29,879 nucleotides of DNA from positions 30,001 to 59,879 of the forward strand of contig CAUYUJ010005631.1 in the NCBI GenBank assembly GCA_963575745.1. Direction: 5' to 3'. The notes beneath the pieces are model-generated. The model was not told the DNA's origin. It saw nothing but the letters and a program-made list of their open reading frames with translations, and searched no databases. The position numbers were made by a program, and so were the translations under genes. The stretch comes from Prorocentrum cordatum (lineage: Eukaryota; Sar; Dinophyceae; Prorocentrales; Prorocentraceae). This document shows positions 17,414 to 27,007 of this stretch, one piece after another; position 1 is the stretch's first letter; the number at the start of each line of letters is the position of its first letter.

Positions 17414-17878
17414 GATAATCGTAAGTAAAGGGGGGAAGATGGAAGCAGAGGAGCTTCCAGAGCATGAAGAGGATGATGGTGCTGTGGTGGAGGGGTCGTT
17501 CCTCCTCATCCCCCTTCTCCTCATCCTCCTCCCTCTTGCTACTCGGTCACAGTGCCCACTGTGTAGCTACTGGGTCGGGAACATATCCAGCCGCAGTGCA
17601 CTGCAGTGCAACTCAATGCGATGCACTACACGATAACTCAATACCGTTCAGTATAATGCTGGGAGGTATTGCCATGCTATGATATGCTATCCCGATGTGC
17701 ATCCCATTGTCGTCCATGTGGTGCCTGCTTCAGAACGCAATCGTGCTTATTGTGCTCTCTCTCTCTCTCACTCTCTCTCTCTCTCTCTCTCGAGCGCCGA
17801 GACGTCGTTCCTCCTCCTGATCCTCCTCTTGCCCATCAATCCATTGACTACTACTCCTCCTCCTCATGATCCCCCCGC
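17414..17878. repeat. 3' flank repeat related to 541-945
   Basis: No gene is supported. An AATCGTAAGTAAAGGGGGGAAGA segment and GAAGAGGATGATG (17414-17480) match 789-853. GCCATGCTATG...GTGCATCCCATTGT (about 17671-17712) matches about 658-698. GTGCCTGCTTCAGAA...GCTTATTGTGCTCTCT with a CT tract and CGAGCG (about 17720-17796) matches about 861-925. Block order differs between the two sides, so this is a second copy of a composite repeat rather than a simple target duplication. Confidence 0.65.
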
Positions 17879-19339
17879 TCAGGAGGGGGGAGGAGCGATT
17901 GGAGAATGGCGAGAAGGATGCGGAGGACGATGATGAGGAGGATCATGAGGTTCTGGATACCATCTACCCGCCTCATGGAGAGGAAGAAGCAGCGCGGTAG
18001 AAAGAGGAGAGGGGCAGAGGGAGAGGAGGAGGAGGAGGAGGAGGGGGATGAGAAGAAGGAGGGCGAGGATGAGGATGAGGAGAGCCGAAAGGTTGGTCTC
18101 GGGGGGGGCCGCGAGCAAGCGGCCCTTCCCTACGGTGCACGCGATCTTCTTGTCGCCGGCCGCCAAGTCATCCGCCCGTAGCTCTTTAACGCAGACGATC
18201 CAAGTCTGGCGCGGGACGGCTGCCTCTGCTGATGACGCTGGCCCTGCCGCGGCGGCCTTTTCCTTTCGGGCATCGTTATCATTTTTCTTGTCCGCCCTTA
18301 CTTGCTGGCCGAAGAAGGCCCCATTGAAGTCCGACGATGCCATGCCGTGCTCTTCACGGACGTGCTTCATCATATAGACGTACTTAAGACGTTGGCACCT
18401 GCGTTCGGGGAACCAGCGCGCGAAGGGCGGCCTGCTGTCCTTGTCGAATGGCGGCGGCGGCGCTGCGCCGGCCGAAGTGGCGCCCTCGGCCGCCGCGTTC
18501 TCGGCGGCTGGCGCCGAGGCAGCCGCGCTCGCCGCGCTCGCCGGCACCTCTAAGGGCTTCTTCTCGCCCCGAACAGCGTCGCCGAAGAATGTCTCATCAC
18601 AGTCAGACGCGCTCGCGCCCGGGTGATCCTCGCGGATGTGCTCCATCAGCTCACAGTCCGTGTCTCGCTGGACGCCACAGCCGGGGAAGAAACACTCGAA
18701 TGGCGGCGCGCTGGGCGCGTCGAACGGAGGAATCGGGGCCGCCCCTTTCTTCCCGCCACCGCGCAAACCTCCTGTCAGCATCGACGTGCACTCCTTGGCA
18801 ATGCCGTAATCAACGATCAGGCAGTCGTCCTCGTCAAGCTCCTCGCGCCCGAAGAGGAGGCGCTGCATGCGGGCGGGGGCGCGGTGCTTGTCTTCGATTT
18901 TATGTTTCACGCCGCCGATTGCGTCGCTGGCCTTCAAGTCCAGCGTGACAGCGGTTCCCGCGAGCGCCCGCGCAAATGCCTGAAATTCGTCCTCGGCCAG
19001 CACCGCGCCGCGCGGGCTCAGCGACGTCAGAATCGCGGTGAGATTAAACGCGATCCATGCCACGCGGCCGCGCCTAAGATCTGCCCGGCGCCCCCCGTGA
19101 CCCTCCGTGAATCCAGCGGGGTCCCACTCCAGCGCGACCTTCGCGCCGCGTGTGAAGTGGGTGGGCATTGCGGGCGCCGCGCGATGGCCGCCCTGGTCCG
19201 CCTTTTGCTGCGAGCTCGTCGGGGCCGAGCAGCGCGGCGGGCAGCTCGAGCACCTCCGCGTCGCGTCGTCATGGTCGTGCCCAAATCCCACTGTCACGCC
19301 CGACACGTCGAGGAACGTGTTCTTCACGGCGAGCCGCAT
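17879..19339 (-). CDS. Ubiquitin-like plus C2H2-type zinc-finger protein (up to 486 aa)
   Basis: The first ATG of the frame is at 19339; further upstream in frame only non-ATG codons such as TTG at 19435 are available. Residues 4-12 (AVKNTFLDV) and 28-36 (RRCSSCPPR) form an N-terminal pattern that I associate with dinoflagellate proteins. About 125-195 is a ubiquitin-like domain (TLDLKASD, VKHKIEDK, QRLLFG, DYGIAKE) ending LRGG at 192-195, followed by GKK, so a processable tail is possible. Residues 216/221/234/239 give C-X4-C-X12-H-X4-H, a canonical zinc finger with the tail FFGDAVR. A second copy of the module at about 306-350 keeps both His (326, 331) and FFGQQVR but has Arg at both Cys positions. 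The last 80 or so residues come from a GAG/CTC-rich tract (18019-18085) and may be intron or untranslated; a GT donor near the codons for KKIACT is possible. The exact role is unknown. Confidence 0.68.
   Translation of the reverse strand: MRLAVKNTFLDVSGVTVGFGHDHDDATRRCSSCPPRCSAPTSSQQKADQGGHRAAPAMPTHFTRGAKVALEWDPAGFTEGHGGRRADLRRGRVAWIAFNLTAILTSLSPRGAVLAEDEFQAFARALAGTAVTLDLKASDAIGGVKHKIEDKHRAPARMQRLLFGREELDEDDCLIVDYGIAKECTSMLTGGLRGGGKKGAAPIPPFDAPSAPPFECFFPGCGVQRDTDCELMEHIREDHPGASASDCDETFFGDAVRGEKKPLEVPASAASAAASAPAAENAAAEGATSAGAAPPPPFDKDSRPPFARWFPERRCQRLKYVYMMKHVREEHGMASSDFNGAFFGQQVRADKKNDNDARKEKAAAAGPASSAEAAVPRQTWIVCVKELRADDLAAGDKKIACTVGKGRLLAAPPETNLSALLILILALLLLIPLLLLLLLSLCPSPLSTALLLPLHEAGRWYPEPHDPPHHRPPHPSRHSPIAPPPS
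18019..18085. repeat. GGA/GAT-rich simple repeat
   Basis: A purine-rich run (GGAGGAGGAGG, GAGGATGAGGATGAGG) that reads as Leu/Ile-rich on minus. It makes the C-terminus of the adjacent minus-strand gene doubtful. Confidence 0.75.
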
Positions 19340-19461
19340 GAATGGCGGAGATCCCGCTCTGCGCCGCAACAAAACATATAGCCTGCCAAGCAAGCGCGGC
19401 GGGTGGCGTCGCGAGCCCAAATTGCCGCGGGCCAAGAAGGATGAATGAGGGGGAAGAAGGG

Positions 19462-19506
19462 ATAGGAGAGGAAAGGAGAGGAGAGGAGAGGAGAGGAGAG
19501 GAGAGG
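19462..19506. repeat. (GGAGA)n microsatellite
   Basis: About eight to nine GGAGA/GAGAG units in a row. Confidence 0.9.
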
Positions 19507-19957
19507 GAACATGATAGGGACAACGAGGGTCTCAAGCTGGGGACCGCAGATGCCCTAGCCGCGGCCGAGGCCTGACGCAACCTTGTGGCGCCACCCAGAA
19601 GCAGCCGTCTGCCGCTGAGCTGCGTCTCGCTGAGAGATGCGCCCCGCCCAGAACACCATCGCCCTTCCCCGCTGCTCTCTTCCCTGGTCCTGCGGGCCAG
19701 TTTGTCGAGAATACCTGTGGATATCTCGCAGCCGCCGAGGAGCGGCCCCGTCCGCCGACGGCCACGGCCCTCGTCGTCATCGCCGCGAATGCGGATGCCC
19801 AAAGGAAGCCCCGCTTCGAACGCATCCAAGTTCTCCGCGAAGCTTTCGGGGAAACCTGGCCACCGCGAGGGCGGCCCCCGTTTCGAAGATGACGCGGTCC
19901 GCGAGTCGGCGAGGAACGGCTAGTGTGAGACGTGGCGAGCTTCGTCCTAAACTTCAT

Positions 19958-20095
19958 GTGCTCCTCAGAAACCATCCATCCGTTGCTTTTTGGCGCGTTT
20001 CGAGACCGCGCAACGCATCGCCGACGCGTCGAACGCAATCTTTTGACAGCCGGCGTTGCGCTTTTCAACGCGGGCTAGGGCGACGCATCGCCAAC
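19958..20095 (+). repeat. Diverged repeat copy 1 related to the downstream array
   Basis: CAGAAACCATCCATCC, then GGCGCGTTTCGAGACCGCGC and a CATCGCCGACGC end, matches the segment in each unit of the 26-30 kb array. It continues with TTGCGCTTTTCAACGCGGGCTA, which is also found in copy 2. Confidence 0.7.
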
Positions 20096-20368
20096 CAACC
20101 AGATACCGCAGAAGTGAAGGCTTCCATCCTCCGAGCTGGAACTGATCCACCGAGAGCGCCCGCGCATATCTGACATCCCGCGTCCGATTCGGGCGCGCCC
20201 GATCGCGGGCTGCTGGGGCCGCTCCGAGGCGCGGGGCTGGATCCCGACATCAACGCGCGCTGCTGCCGCCGAGGAGAAGCCCCATCCGCCGACGGCCACG
20301 GCCCCCGTAACCGCCGCCGCCGTCGCCGCCGTCGCCGCCGCCAACTCTGAAGCTCCTGCGTCGTTTCG

Positions 20369-20705
20369 GGCGAACAATGCCCGACGCGGCAGATCTACAG
20401 GCGGAGAGATGGCGCGGGGCAGCAGCCGCAACAGCAGCTGGAGGTGTGATGCGTGGCGACGTTCGGCCCGCAATTATATTGACCGTTCTGAAAAAATCGT
20501 TGCGGGGGGGAGGGGGGGGGGGGGGGGCGCCCGCGAGTTTCTTCCGGAGCAGCGACGGACAGCAACGTGGTATTTGGATTTGCTCTGCGCCATCTCCGGG
20601 GCCCCCATTGCTGCTTCGGGCGAATGTCCGACGCTGCAGAAATTCAAGCGGAGAGAGGGCGTGGGCGGCAGCCGCAGCAGCTGCTGTAAATGCGAGATAT
20701 TGCGA
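20369..20705. repeat. Direct repeat, about 248 bp apart
   Basis: The segment CGAACAATGCCCGACGCGGC...GGCGGAGAGA...GCAGCCGCA.CAGC at 20369-20460 recurs, diverged, at about 20617-20705. The G run lies between the copies. Confidence 0.6.
20503..20527. repeat. Poly-G run
   Basis: About 24 G with one A interruption; G-quadruplex-capable and prone to length error. Confidence 0.85.
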
Positions 20706-20730
20706 GGATTGGCTCAATTATTTGTATACT

Positions 20731-20880
20731 TTTCTGAAACCATGCAGTCGCGCCTTTCTGGCGCGCCTTCGGAGACCGAGCGATGCGTCGCCGATGCGCC
20801 CAGCGCCGTCTCCTAGCATCGGTCGCCGCGCTTTTCGCCGCGGGCTAAAGAGGCGCATTGCCAATGCGTCGGCCTTCCAT
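20731..20880 (+). repeat. Diverged repeat copy 2 related to the downstream array
   Basis: CTGAAACCATGCAG, then GGCGCGCCTTCGGAGACCG and GCGTCGCCGATGC, followed by CCGCGCTTTTCGCCGCGGGCTA. It starts 773 bp after copy 1 and shares that copy's downstream segment, which the tandem array lacks. Confidence 0.7.
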
Positions 20881-21436
20881 GAATTGCCCGATGCAAAGTG
20901 GACGCGCACTCAAGCGCCTGCGAGTTTTTCCCCATTGCCGGCCAACACGCGAGCCGGCAAATGCAGATGCCACCGAAGTAAACGGGCGAAAACCACCAGG
21001 ACATCGTAGCCCATCACTGCGCAGCGTTGAAATGCATGACAAGACGCAGTCACTCAAACGGGTTGCTCCTGGGCAACCTCTCGCTCCACGGTGTGAGGTC
21101 ACTATTGCCGCTGTCCGCCACCGTGCTGGGGTACGAGAGTTCATCGAGATTTGCCAGACCCAAATTCCAATCACACACAACTCTTCAAGATATCGACTTC
21201 GTGCCGAAATCCGAATATCGACGAATACACAAACACCTCAATGGATTGTTTCTCCACGCGCGCGGAAAGAAAGCTCCAAGCTCAGTGAAACAGTATATCT
21301 AGGGCGTAGCTCGACTCCGCGCGCTGAGAGCCACCGCGCTGGGAACCAGAACTCATAGTCAATTTGCACAGTTATTGTATTTGTGTTAGGGAATGGGCCC
21401 AGGGGCCTGCATCTTAATTTCGTGGGTGAGAGTTCC

Positions 21437-22356
21437 GGCCTGGATGTAGACTATGCCTTCCTCGGTGCCCTCCATGACGTGATGCGCGTTATGTTTGGTC
21501 TCAAGACTGCGTGGCGGCGGCCACTCTATGACCTCATCATCCTGGATCCCGAGAATGGGGTTTTACGTCCCCTCCATGATCTCCTGCATGTCCGTATGAA
21601 TTTGGATCTCGAGAATGGGGTTTGGCGTACTCTTCATGGCGTCCTGCATGTCAGTATTACATTGGGTCTCGATAGTGGGGTTTGGCGTACGCTTCATGCT
21701 TCCCTGCATGTCCGCATTATCGTGGATCTCGAGTATGTGGTTTGGCGTGCCCTTCATGTCCTTCTGCATGTTCTGCGCGTTATCCTCGACTCCCCTCATG
21801 TGCTTCGCATGCGCTCTGGCCTGGATGGAGACTACGCCCTCCTCGGTGCCCTCCATGACGCGATGCAGGTTATCTTTGGTCTCAAGACTGCGTGGCGGCG
21901 GCCACTCTATGACCTCATCATCCTGGATCCCGAGAATGGGGTTTTACGTCCCCTCCATGATCTCCTGCATGTCCGTATGAATTTGGATCTCGAGAATGGG
22001 GTTTGGCGTACTCTTCATGGCGTCCTGCATGTCAGTATTACATTGGGTCTCGATAGTGGGGTTTGGCGTGCGCTTCATGCTTCCCTTCATGTCCGCATTA
22101 TCTTGGATCTCGAGTATGTGGTTTGGCGTACCTTCCATGCCCTTCTGCATGTCCTGCGCGTTATTCTGCACCTCCCTCATGTGCCTCGCATGCGCTCCGG
22201 CCTGGATGTAGACTATGCCCTCCTCGGTGCCCTCCATGACGCGATGCGCGTTATCTTTGGTCTCACTACTGCGAGGCGGCGGCGACTCCATTCCCTCATC
22301 ATCCTGGATCCCGAGAATGGGGTCTGGCGCCCCCTCCATGATCTCCTGCATGTCCG
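21437..22356 (+). repeat. 381-bp higher-order satellite, left block
   Basis: Units start GGCCTGGATG at 21437, 21818 and 22199, exactly 381 bp apart. Each unit holds about four 60-bp subrepeats (pattern CTGCATGTCCG...GATCTCGAGAATGGGGTTTGGCGT...CTTCATG) plus a spacer with GGTCTCA..ACTGCG.GGCGGCG. The third unit is cut at position 153 by a DNA transposon. Subrepeat and unit lengths are multiples of three, so both strands are largely open; two units have a minus-frame TAA (GTTTTACGT on plus). Confidence 0.93.
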
Positions 22357-22359
22357 CGT
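22352..22359. repeat. Target-site duplication, left
   Basis: GTCCGCGT, next to the left inverted repeat. It matches the right copy GTCCGTAT at six of eight bases, including the first five. Confidence 0.7.
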
Positions 22360-22376
22360 TGAGGAGGCCGCGGCTT
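22360..22376 (+). repeat. Left terminal inverted repeat (17 bp)
   Basis: TGAGGAGGCCGCGGCTT, the exact reverse complement of 24655-24671. Confidence 0.93.
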
Positions 22377-23087
22377 AAACTGACCCCCCCCCCTTCGCAT
22401 AATTCCGCCCAAGGAAAGCCCAAATGTAGCCGTGCCCTGTGGGCGGGCAGCTTTCCTGCGAGCGTGGCTTTTTTCATTGAGCGAGCAGCTTTTCTGCGTG
22501 CGCGAGTAGCTAGAGCTTCGGCGCGTTTGAGTGTCGGGCGCGCCGGTCTGCTCGAGCGCAGCCCGTGCGAGCTTCAACCCGATTCGACTGCGGATCTGTG
22601 CGTGCGCCATCGCTCCATGATGCGTTCTGCGAGCTTCAGGACATGGCGTGTTTTTTGATGTCGCTGTGATGATGCGCGCGCCCCGCACGGGCGCCTTCGT
22701 CTGCCCTGGCCGATTGGGTGGGCACTGCAAGATCTTGCAAGGTTTAGGGGTTTCTCGCGCTTTTCGTGGGCCCGGGTCTCTTCGCGGTTTTCGCGCTCAC
22801 GGGCGTCCAGCGGGATCGCCCGTAAGATGCAGGTGGCGCGCGCCTTTCCCCCGTTCGTTTGTTGCTATTTTGGTTGTGCGGGAAAATGACAGTCCGTTTT
22901 ATTGCAATACAAGCACATAGAAATCATTAGCACAAAACCTTCCCGCTCATCCCGCGCCCTTGGACTCCCTCCCACGGCAATCACCCCCCACAAGACCAGC
23001 CCCAATATGCACTTTGATGGCGGGGGCTTATGTGACCCCGACGTCGGGTTCACTCATTCGTTTCTTTGCCATGGCTCCTCCACCCTT

Positions 23088-23230
23088 CATCCCTCCTTGG
23101 TCCTCCCTCCTCCCTTCTCGTCCCTCCCTCCTCGTTCCTCCCTCATCCTCCCTCCTCCCTCCCTCCTCGCTCCTCCCTCCTCCCTCTTCCCTCCTTCGCC
23201 CCCCTCCTACCTCCTTCGCTCCCTTCCTCG
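23088..23230. repeat. TCC/CTCC pyrimidine tract
   Basis: About 140 bp of imperfect TCCCTCC repeats inside the DNA transposon. Open frames here are low complexity and not genes. Confidence 0.85.
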
Positions 23231-23332
23231 TCATCCGAACCATGGATAATCTTCAATGCCAGACAACTCGATTGAAGGCCATTCCCAGTGCTCCCATAGC
23301 ATTTTGGCCTCATGTTTGCCTCGCCTGCGCCT

Positions 23333-23401
23333 CGGCTGTCCCGCGGCTGTCCCGCGGCTGTCCCGCGGCTGTCCCGCGGCTGTCCCGCGGCTGCCCCGCG
23401 G
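23333..23401. repeat. 11-bp minisatellite, block A
   Basis: Tandem CGGCTGTCCCG units; each junction makes CCGCGG. It continues in block B after about 60 bp. Confidence 0.9.
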
Positions 23402-23460
23402 CGGGCCGCGGCTTTACTGGCCCGGGCCGCAGCTTTATTGCCCGACGGCCCGCTTTGCTT

Positions 23461-23560
23461 CGGCTGTCCCGCGGCTGTCCCGCGGCTGTCCCGCGGCTGT
23501 CCCGCGGCTGTCCCGTGGCTGTCCCGCGGCTGTCCCGTGGCTGTCCCTCGGCTGTCCCGG
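23461..23560. repeat. 11-bp minisatellite, block B
   Basis: About nine units of the same 11-bp repeat with single-base variants, preceded by CCCGCTTTGCTT. A third short block with the same CCCGCTTTGCTTCGGCTG lead-in lies at about 24579-24612. Confidence 0.9.
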
Positions 23561-24654
23561 CGCAGTCTGGCGCTGTCATATTACACTTGAACATGTGTTT
23601 CCGGTCGCAAATACCAGCGGCGCGCGGCACTCCGTCCGGCCCCACACAGTCGGCATCATCATTATAGTTGCATTGCTGCCTGCGGACATTGCTCGGAACA
23701 ACGAGAAGGCGACACCAACTTGTTCATCGTATTGTCATTAAAGGAGTTGGGCTTCCCGGGGGCCTCCTGGGGGAGCGCCGTGGCCACTTGGAGCCGCCTG
23801 GGGGCGGCCGCGGGGCATCTCGGAGGCAAATTGGAAGGTATCTTGAACGACGTTGGGTGCTCATGAGTCATATTTGAGGTCATCATGGGCTTTCTGGGGC
23901 CGTCGCGGAGCCATTTTGGGCCATCTTGGGCGCTCTAGCCCATCGCGGGGGAAGAGCTCTAGACCCATGGTTTTAGGAAGAGGGCGACGCATGGGGGGCA
24001 AAGCGATTCCCTGAGTCCATTCACGCCGATCGCTTCCAGTGAAAGTTCATGTGCGCGCCATCGTATTCACGCACGCGTTCTCGTGTGTGCGTGTTCGGTT
24101 GCGCGCGTTTTCTCGCGCGCGCATGCGTTTCCACACTGCCCTCCAATTATTGGCCATGTGTGTCTCGCCGTTTCGACCTACCGACGCCTGTTCTTACTGA
24201 TGTTTGTAAGAGATCACATGCCCCGGAATTTCCTACACCTGTTCAACAACCAGGGCATGCATTCAATTGCACATGCACCTGCCGTTTCACACCGAGTTAT
24301 ATATGCCGGGACTTGCGTGTGCATGTTGTGCCGTCTCGGCGCTCTCTTGTCGTTCGCCCTCCACGTTGCTTTCCTTTTCTGTGTCCGCCAGGTCCGTGAC
24401 CGTGTCTGCTCCTGTCAAGAATGTAGTTCCTATGGATATCCCCTTCGTGGAAGATCGTCCCAGTGTCGCCGACATGCTACCCCGTCGCTGTGCTACAGCA
24501 GTGCTGCAGCTGCGCAGCCGTCCTCTTTCGTGTTGCTGCGGCTATGTCGCGGCGTCCCGCGGCGATGCCGCCCAAGAGCCCGCTTTGCTTCGGCTGCCCC
24601 GCGGCTGTCCCGCGCGCCCTTGTCAGCGCAGGGCGGGGTCGCCTCGACGAACGC

Positions 24655-24671
24655 AAGCCGCGGCCTCCTCA
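24655..24671 (-). repeat. Right terminal inverted repeat (17 bp)
   Basis: AAGCCGCGGCCTCCTCA, the exact reverse complement of 22360-22376. On the minus strand its outer tip supplies the TGA that ends the long satellite frame. Confidence 0.93.
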
Positions 24672-24679
24672 GTCCGTAT
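24672..24679. repeat. Target-site duplication, right
   Basis: GTCCGTAT, identical to the uninterrupted satellite sequence at the same unit offset (for example 21590-21597). Confidence 0.72.
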
Positions 24680-25661
24680 GAATTTGGATCTCGAGAATTG
24701 GGTTTGGCGTACTCTTCATGGCGTCCTGCATGTCAGTATTACATTGGGTCTCGATAATGGGGTTTGGCGTACGCTTCATGCTTTCCTTCATGTCCGCATT
24801 ATCTTGGATCTCGAGAATGTGGTTTGGCGTACCTTTCATGCCCTTCTGCATGTCCTGCGCGTTATTCAGCACCTCCCTCATGTGCCTCGCATGCGCTCCG
24901 GCCTGGATGTAGACTATGCCCTCCTCGGTGCCCTCCATGGCGCGATGCGCGTTATCTTTGGTCTCACTACTGCGAGGCGGCGGCGACTCTATGCCCTCAT
25001 CATCCTGGATCCCGAGAATGGGGTCTGGCGTCCCCTCCATGATCTCCTGCATGTCCGTATGAATTTGGATCTCGAGAATGGGGTTTGGCGTGCTCTTCAT
25101 GGCGTCCTGCATGTCAGTATTACATTGGGTCTCGATAGTGGGGTTTGGCGTACGCTTCATGCTTCCCTGCATGTCCGCATTATCGTGGATCTCGAGTATG
25201 TGGTTTGGCGTACCCTTCATGTCCTTCTGCATGTCCTGCGCGTTATCCTCGACCTCCCTCATGTGCTTCGCATGGGCTCCGGCCTGGATGGAGACTACGC
25301 CCTCCTCGGCGCCCTCCATGACGCGATGCAGGTTATTTTTGGTCTCAAGACTGCGTGGCGGCGGCCACTCTATGCCCCCATCATCCTGGATCCCGAGAAT
25401 GGGGTTTGACGTCCCCTCCATGATACCCTGCATGTCCTTATGATCTTGGATCTCGAAACTGGGGTATGGCGCACTCTTCGTGGCGTCCTGCATGCCAGTA
25501 TCACATTGGGTATCGATGGTGGGGTTTGGCGTACGCTTCATGCCACCCTGCATGTCCGCAGTATCTTGGATCTCGAGTATGTGGTTTGGCGTGCCCTTCA
25601 TGTCCTTCTGCATGTCCTGCGCGTCATCCTCGGCCTCCCTCATGTGCCTCGCATGCTGCAT
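24672..25661 (+). repeat. 381-bp higher-order satellite, right block
   Basis: It resumes the array in phase, with unit starts at 24900 and 25281 (381 bp) and the end near 25661. Subrepeats and spacer are as in the left block, so the whole array held about five units. Confidence 0.93.
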
Positions 25662-25745
25662 CAGGAGCCTCTTCACGATCGTGATTTTGACCGGCCTCCC
25701 CATCTTCGGTTTGAACTTGAACACGCTCCTCCTAGCGAGTGTCAT

Positions 25746-26064
25746 GGCCGCGTGAGTCTCGGGCCAAGGGTAATTCTCGGGCCAATAGACTACGGGGAAT
25801 CATTGTCATTGAGATACACCGGGGTCTCTCACTGCTTCCGTCCTCCACTAGAATCACGACCATGTAGTTGTCACTGGAATCGAGCCTACGCAATCTCGAT
25901 CTCCGTTTTTCCACGGGGTCAAGCCCGCGTTCTTTTCATTGGAAGCAAGGCCCTAGACAGAGAGAGAGAGAGAGAGAGGACAATGTGATCTTCATATGTA
26001 CCCCGACCTTATCTTGGAGGTCCGAGACCAAGCCAACCGCGTGACCGCGCTAGCAGACTCCGCC
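25746..26064. other. Spacer between satellite and tandem array
   Basis: About 320 bp with no gene that I can support. It contains a GA microsatellite at 25955-25979 and ends where the array begins. Confidence 0.5.
25955..25979. repeat. (GA)n microsatellite
   Basis: A short perfect GA tract. Confidence 0.85.
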
Positions 26065-26763
26065 GATGCCGACCGCCGGCTTGCGTGAGGGATGGGATTG
26101 GTGGGTGTGACAATAACTCATTGGCACGTGCATGCAGTTGCGCCCTGCTCGCCCACGAGCCCCCAGCGGACGTCTTGAGGTTTCTGGGGTCCCGCGCTGT
26201 TACGCTGGCGGCTTCGGTGAGGAGCGGGTGATTTGTATAGCGCGGGGGGCCCTTCCCGCTCCCTCGCCGCCAGCGCCTCTTTACGAAAGCTGTCCAGATT
26301 GTGGCGGGGCCCCCCTCTAGGGAATGCCGCGACGCGGCCTCTGCGACGGAACCCCATCGTGGGAAAGTCCCGCCGCGACTGGCCGCGAAGCGCCGCTCGC
26401 CTGGAGGCAAGTCTCGACACGGGCTAATCTGGACAACCCGTAGGGAGGGCGAGCGGGCACGTCAGGCGCGCGGTGCTTGTCCCCTGCCCCGGGGCCGCGC
26501 TTGCCCTTGTGTTGATCCGGTTTTCACGCGCGCTTCGACGGCCTCTGGCCTCTGCGCCTACCCGATATAATCAACTGGATCATAACAATCCGAATGTCGC
26601 ACGCCAACGGCGGACTGCAGGGGTCGGCGCCCCTTCCGTCGGCGCGAGTCGGATTGCCGCCCCCGAGGTTGACCGCGTCCACGACGGTCGCTGGTTGTCG
26701 CTGCACTTACCTTTCGGCCGCAACAACTGTAGCGGCGGGCCTGCACGGTCGGCCTGGCTGCGG

Positions 26764-26776
26764 CATTTATAAAACG
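26764..26776 (+). promoter_or_regulatory. TATA-like segment, array unit 1
   Basis: CATTTATAAAACG, about 45-50 bp before the conserved GAACATGGGGCTGTGAGAA block. A promoter role is a guess. Confidence 0.25.
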
Positions 26777-27007
26777 CCCCTTTACAGCTTAGCGATCCAC
26801 CTTAGACACCACACCAAAGAACATGGGGCTGTGAGAAGAGGGCGATCGTCTCTTCCCGCAGCCCTTGTTTTTTTTGTTGCTTTGATGTATAAGGTCGATA
26901 GATTCAAAGATACATAAGCTGCTCTGAAACCAACCATCCATGAGTTTATGGCGCGCGTTTGCAGACCGCGCAATGCGTCGCTGATGCCCGAGCGACATCT
27001 CTGGACG

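Larger units (their letters stand above)
19340..21436. other. Gene-poor region of diverged repeats
   Basis: I see no convincing gene in about 2.1 kb. The open frames are GC-rich, overlap on both strands and carry no motif. The content is a GGAGA microsatellite, two diverged relatives of part of the 26-30 kb array (19958 and 20731), two copies of a CCGCCGAGGAG...CCGCCGACGGCCACGGCC segment (19731 and about 20262), a direct repeat (about 20369-20460 versus 20617-20705), CCG runs (about 20310-20342) and a poly-G run. Confidence 0.6.
22360..24671. mobile_element. Non-autonomous DNA transposon, 2,312 bp
   Basis: Perfect 17-bp terminal inverted repeats: TGAGGAGGCCGCGGCTT at 22360-22376 and its reverse complement at 24655-24671. 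They are flanked by an 8-bp duplication (6/8 identical; the first five, GTCCG, are exact). The element lies inside the 381-bp satellite: the break is at unit offset 153, the sequence resumes 228 bp before the next unit start, and 153+228=381. The interior has pyrimidine-rich tracts, an 11-bp minisatellite and alternating GC/GT DNA, but no reading frame that I recognise as a transposase, so it should depend on a helper in trans. An 8-bp duplication would fit hAT- or P-like enzymes, but the tip TGAGG does not clearly fit the hAT consensus; the superfamily is open. Confidence 0.87.
24669..25745 (-). pseudogene. Possible repeat-protein frame across the satellite, cut by the transposon
   Basis: This frame opens with ATG at 25745 in non-satellite sequence (MTLARRSVFKFKPKMGRP), then reads 20-residue hydrophilic repeats of the type DMQ..MK.TPNPILEIQ through the right block. 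It ends at a TGA inside the transposon terminal repeat. The same frame continues in the left block until a TAA near 21944. The plus strand is also nearly open, as expected when the repeat period is a multiple of three, so coding is uncertain. A repetitive cytosolic protein or a non-coding satellite fits equally; no domain is recognised. Confidence 0.3.

Noticed and set aside
18448-19448. Plus-strand frames opposite the ubiquitin-like/zinc-finger gene
   Set aside because: They are shadows of the minus-strand gene, which alone shows recognisable domains.
24060-24130. Alternating GC/GT stretch as a regulatory Z-DNA site
   Set aside because: It is simple composition only; nothing else supports a function.
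23256-24757. Frames inside the DNA transposon as a transposase
   Set aside because: They overlap minisatellite and pyrimidine tracts and show no catalytic motif or zinc finger, so the element is treated as non-autonomous.
21437-25661. CRISPR-like array
   Set aside because: The subrepeats are contiguous with no unique spacers; it is a satellite.
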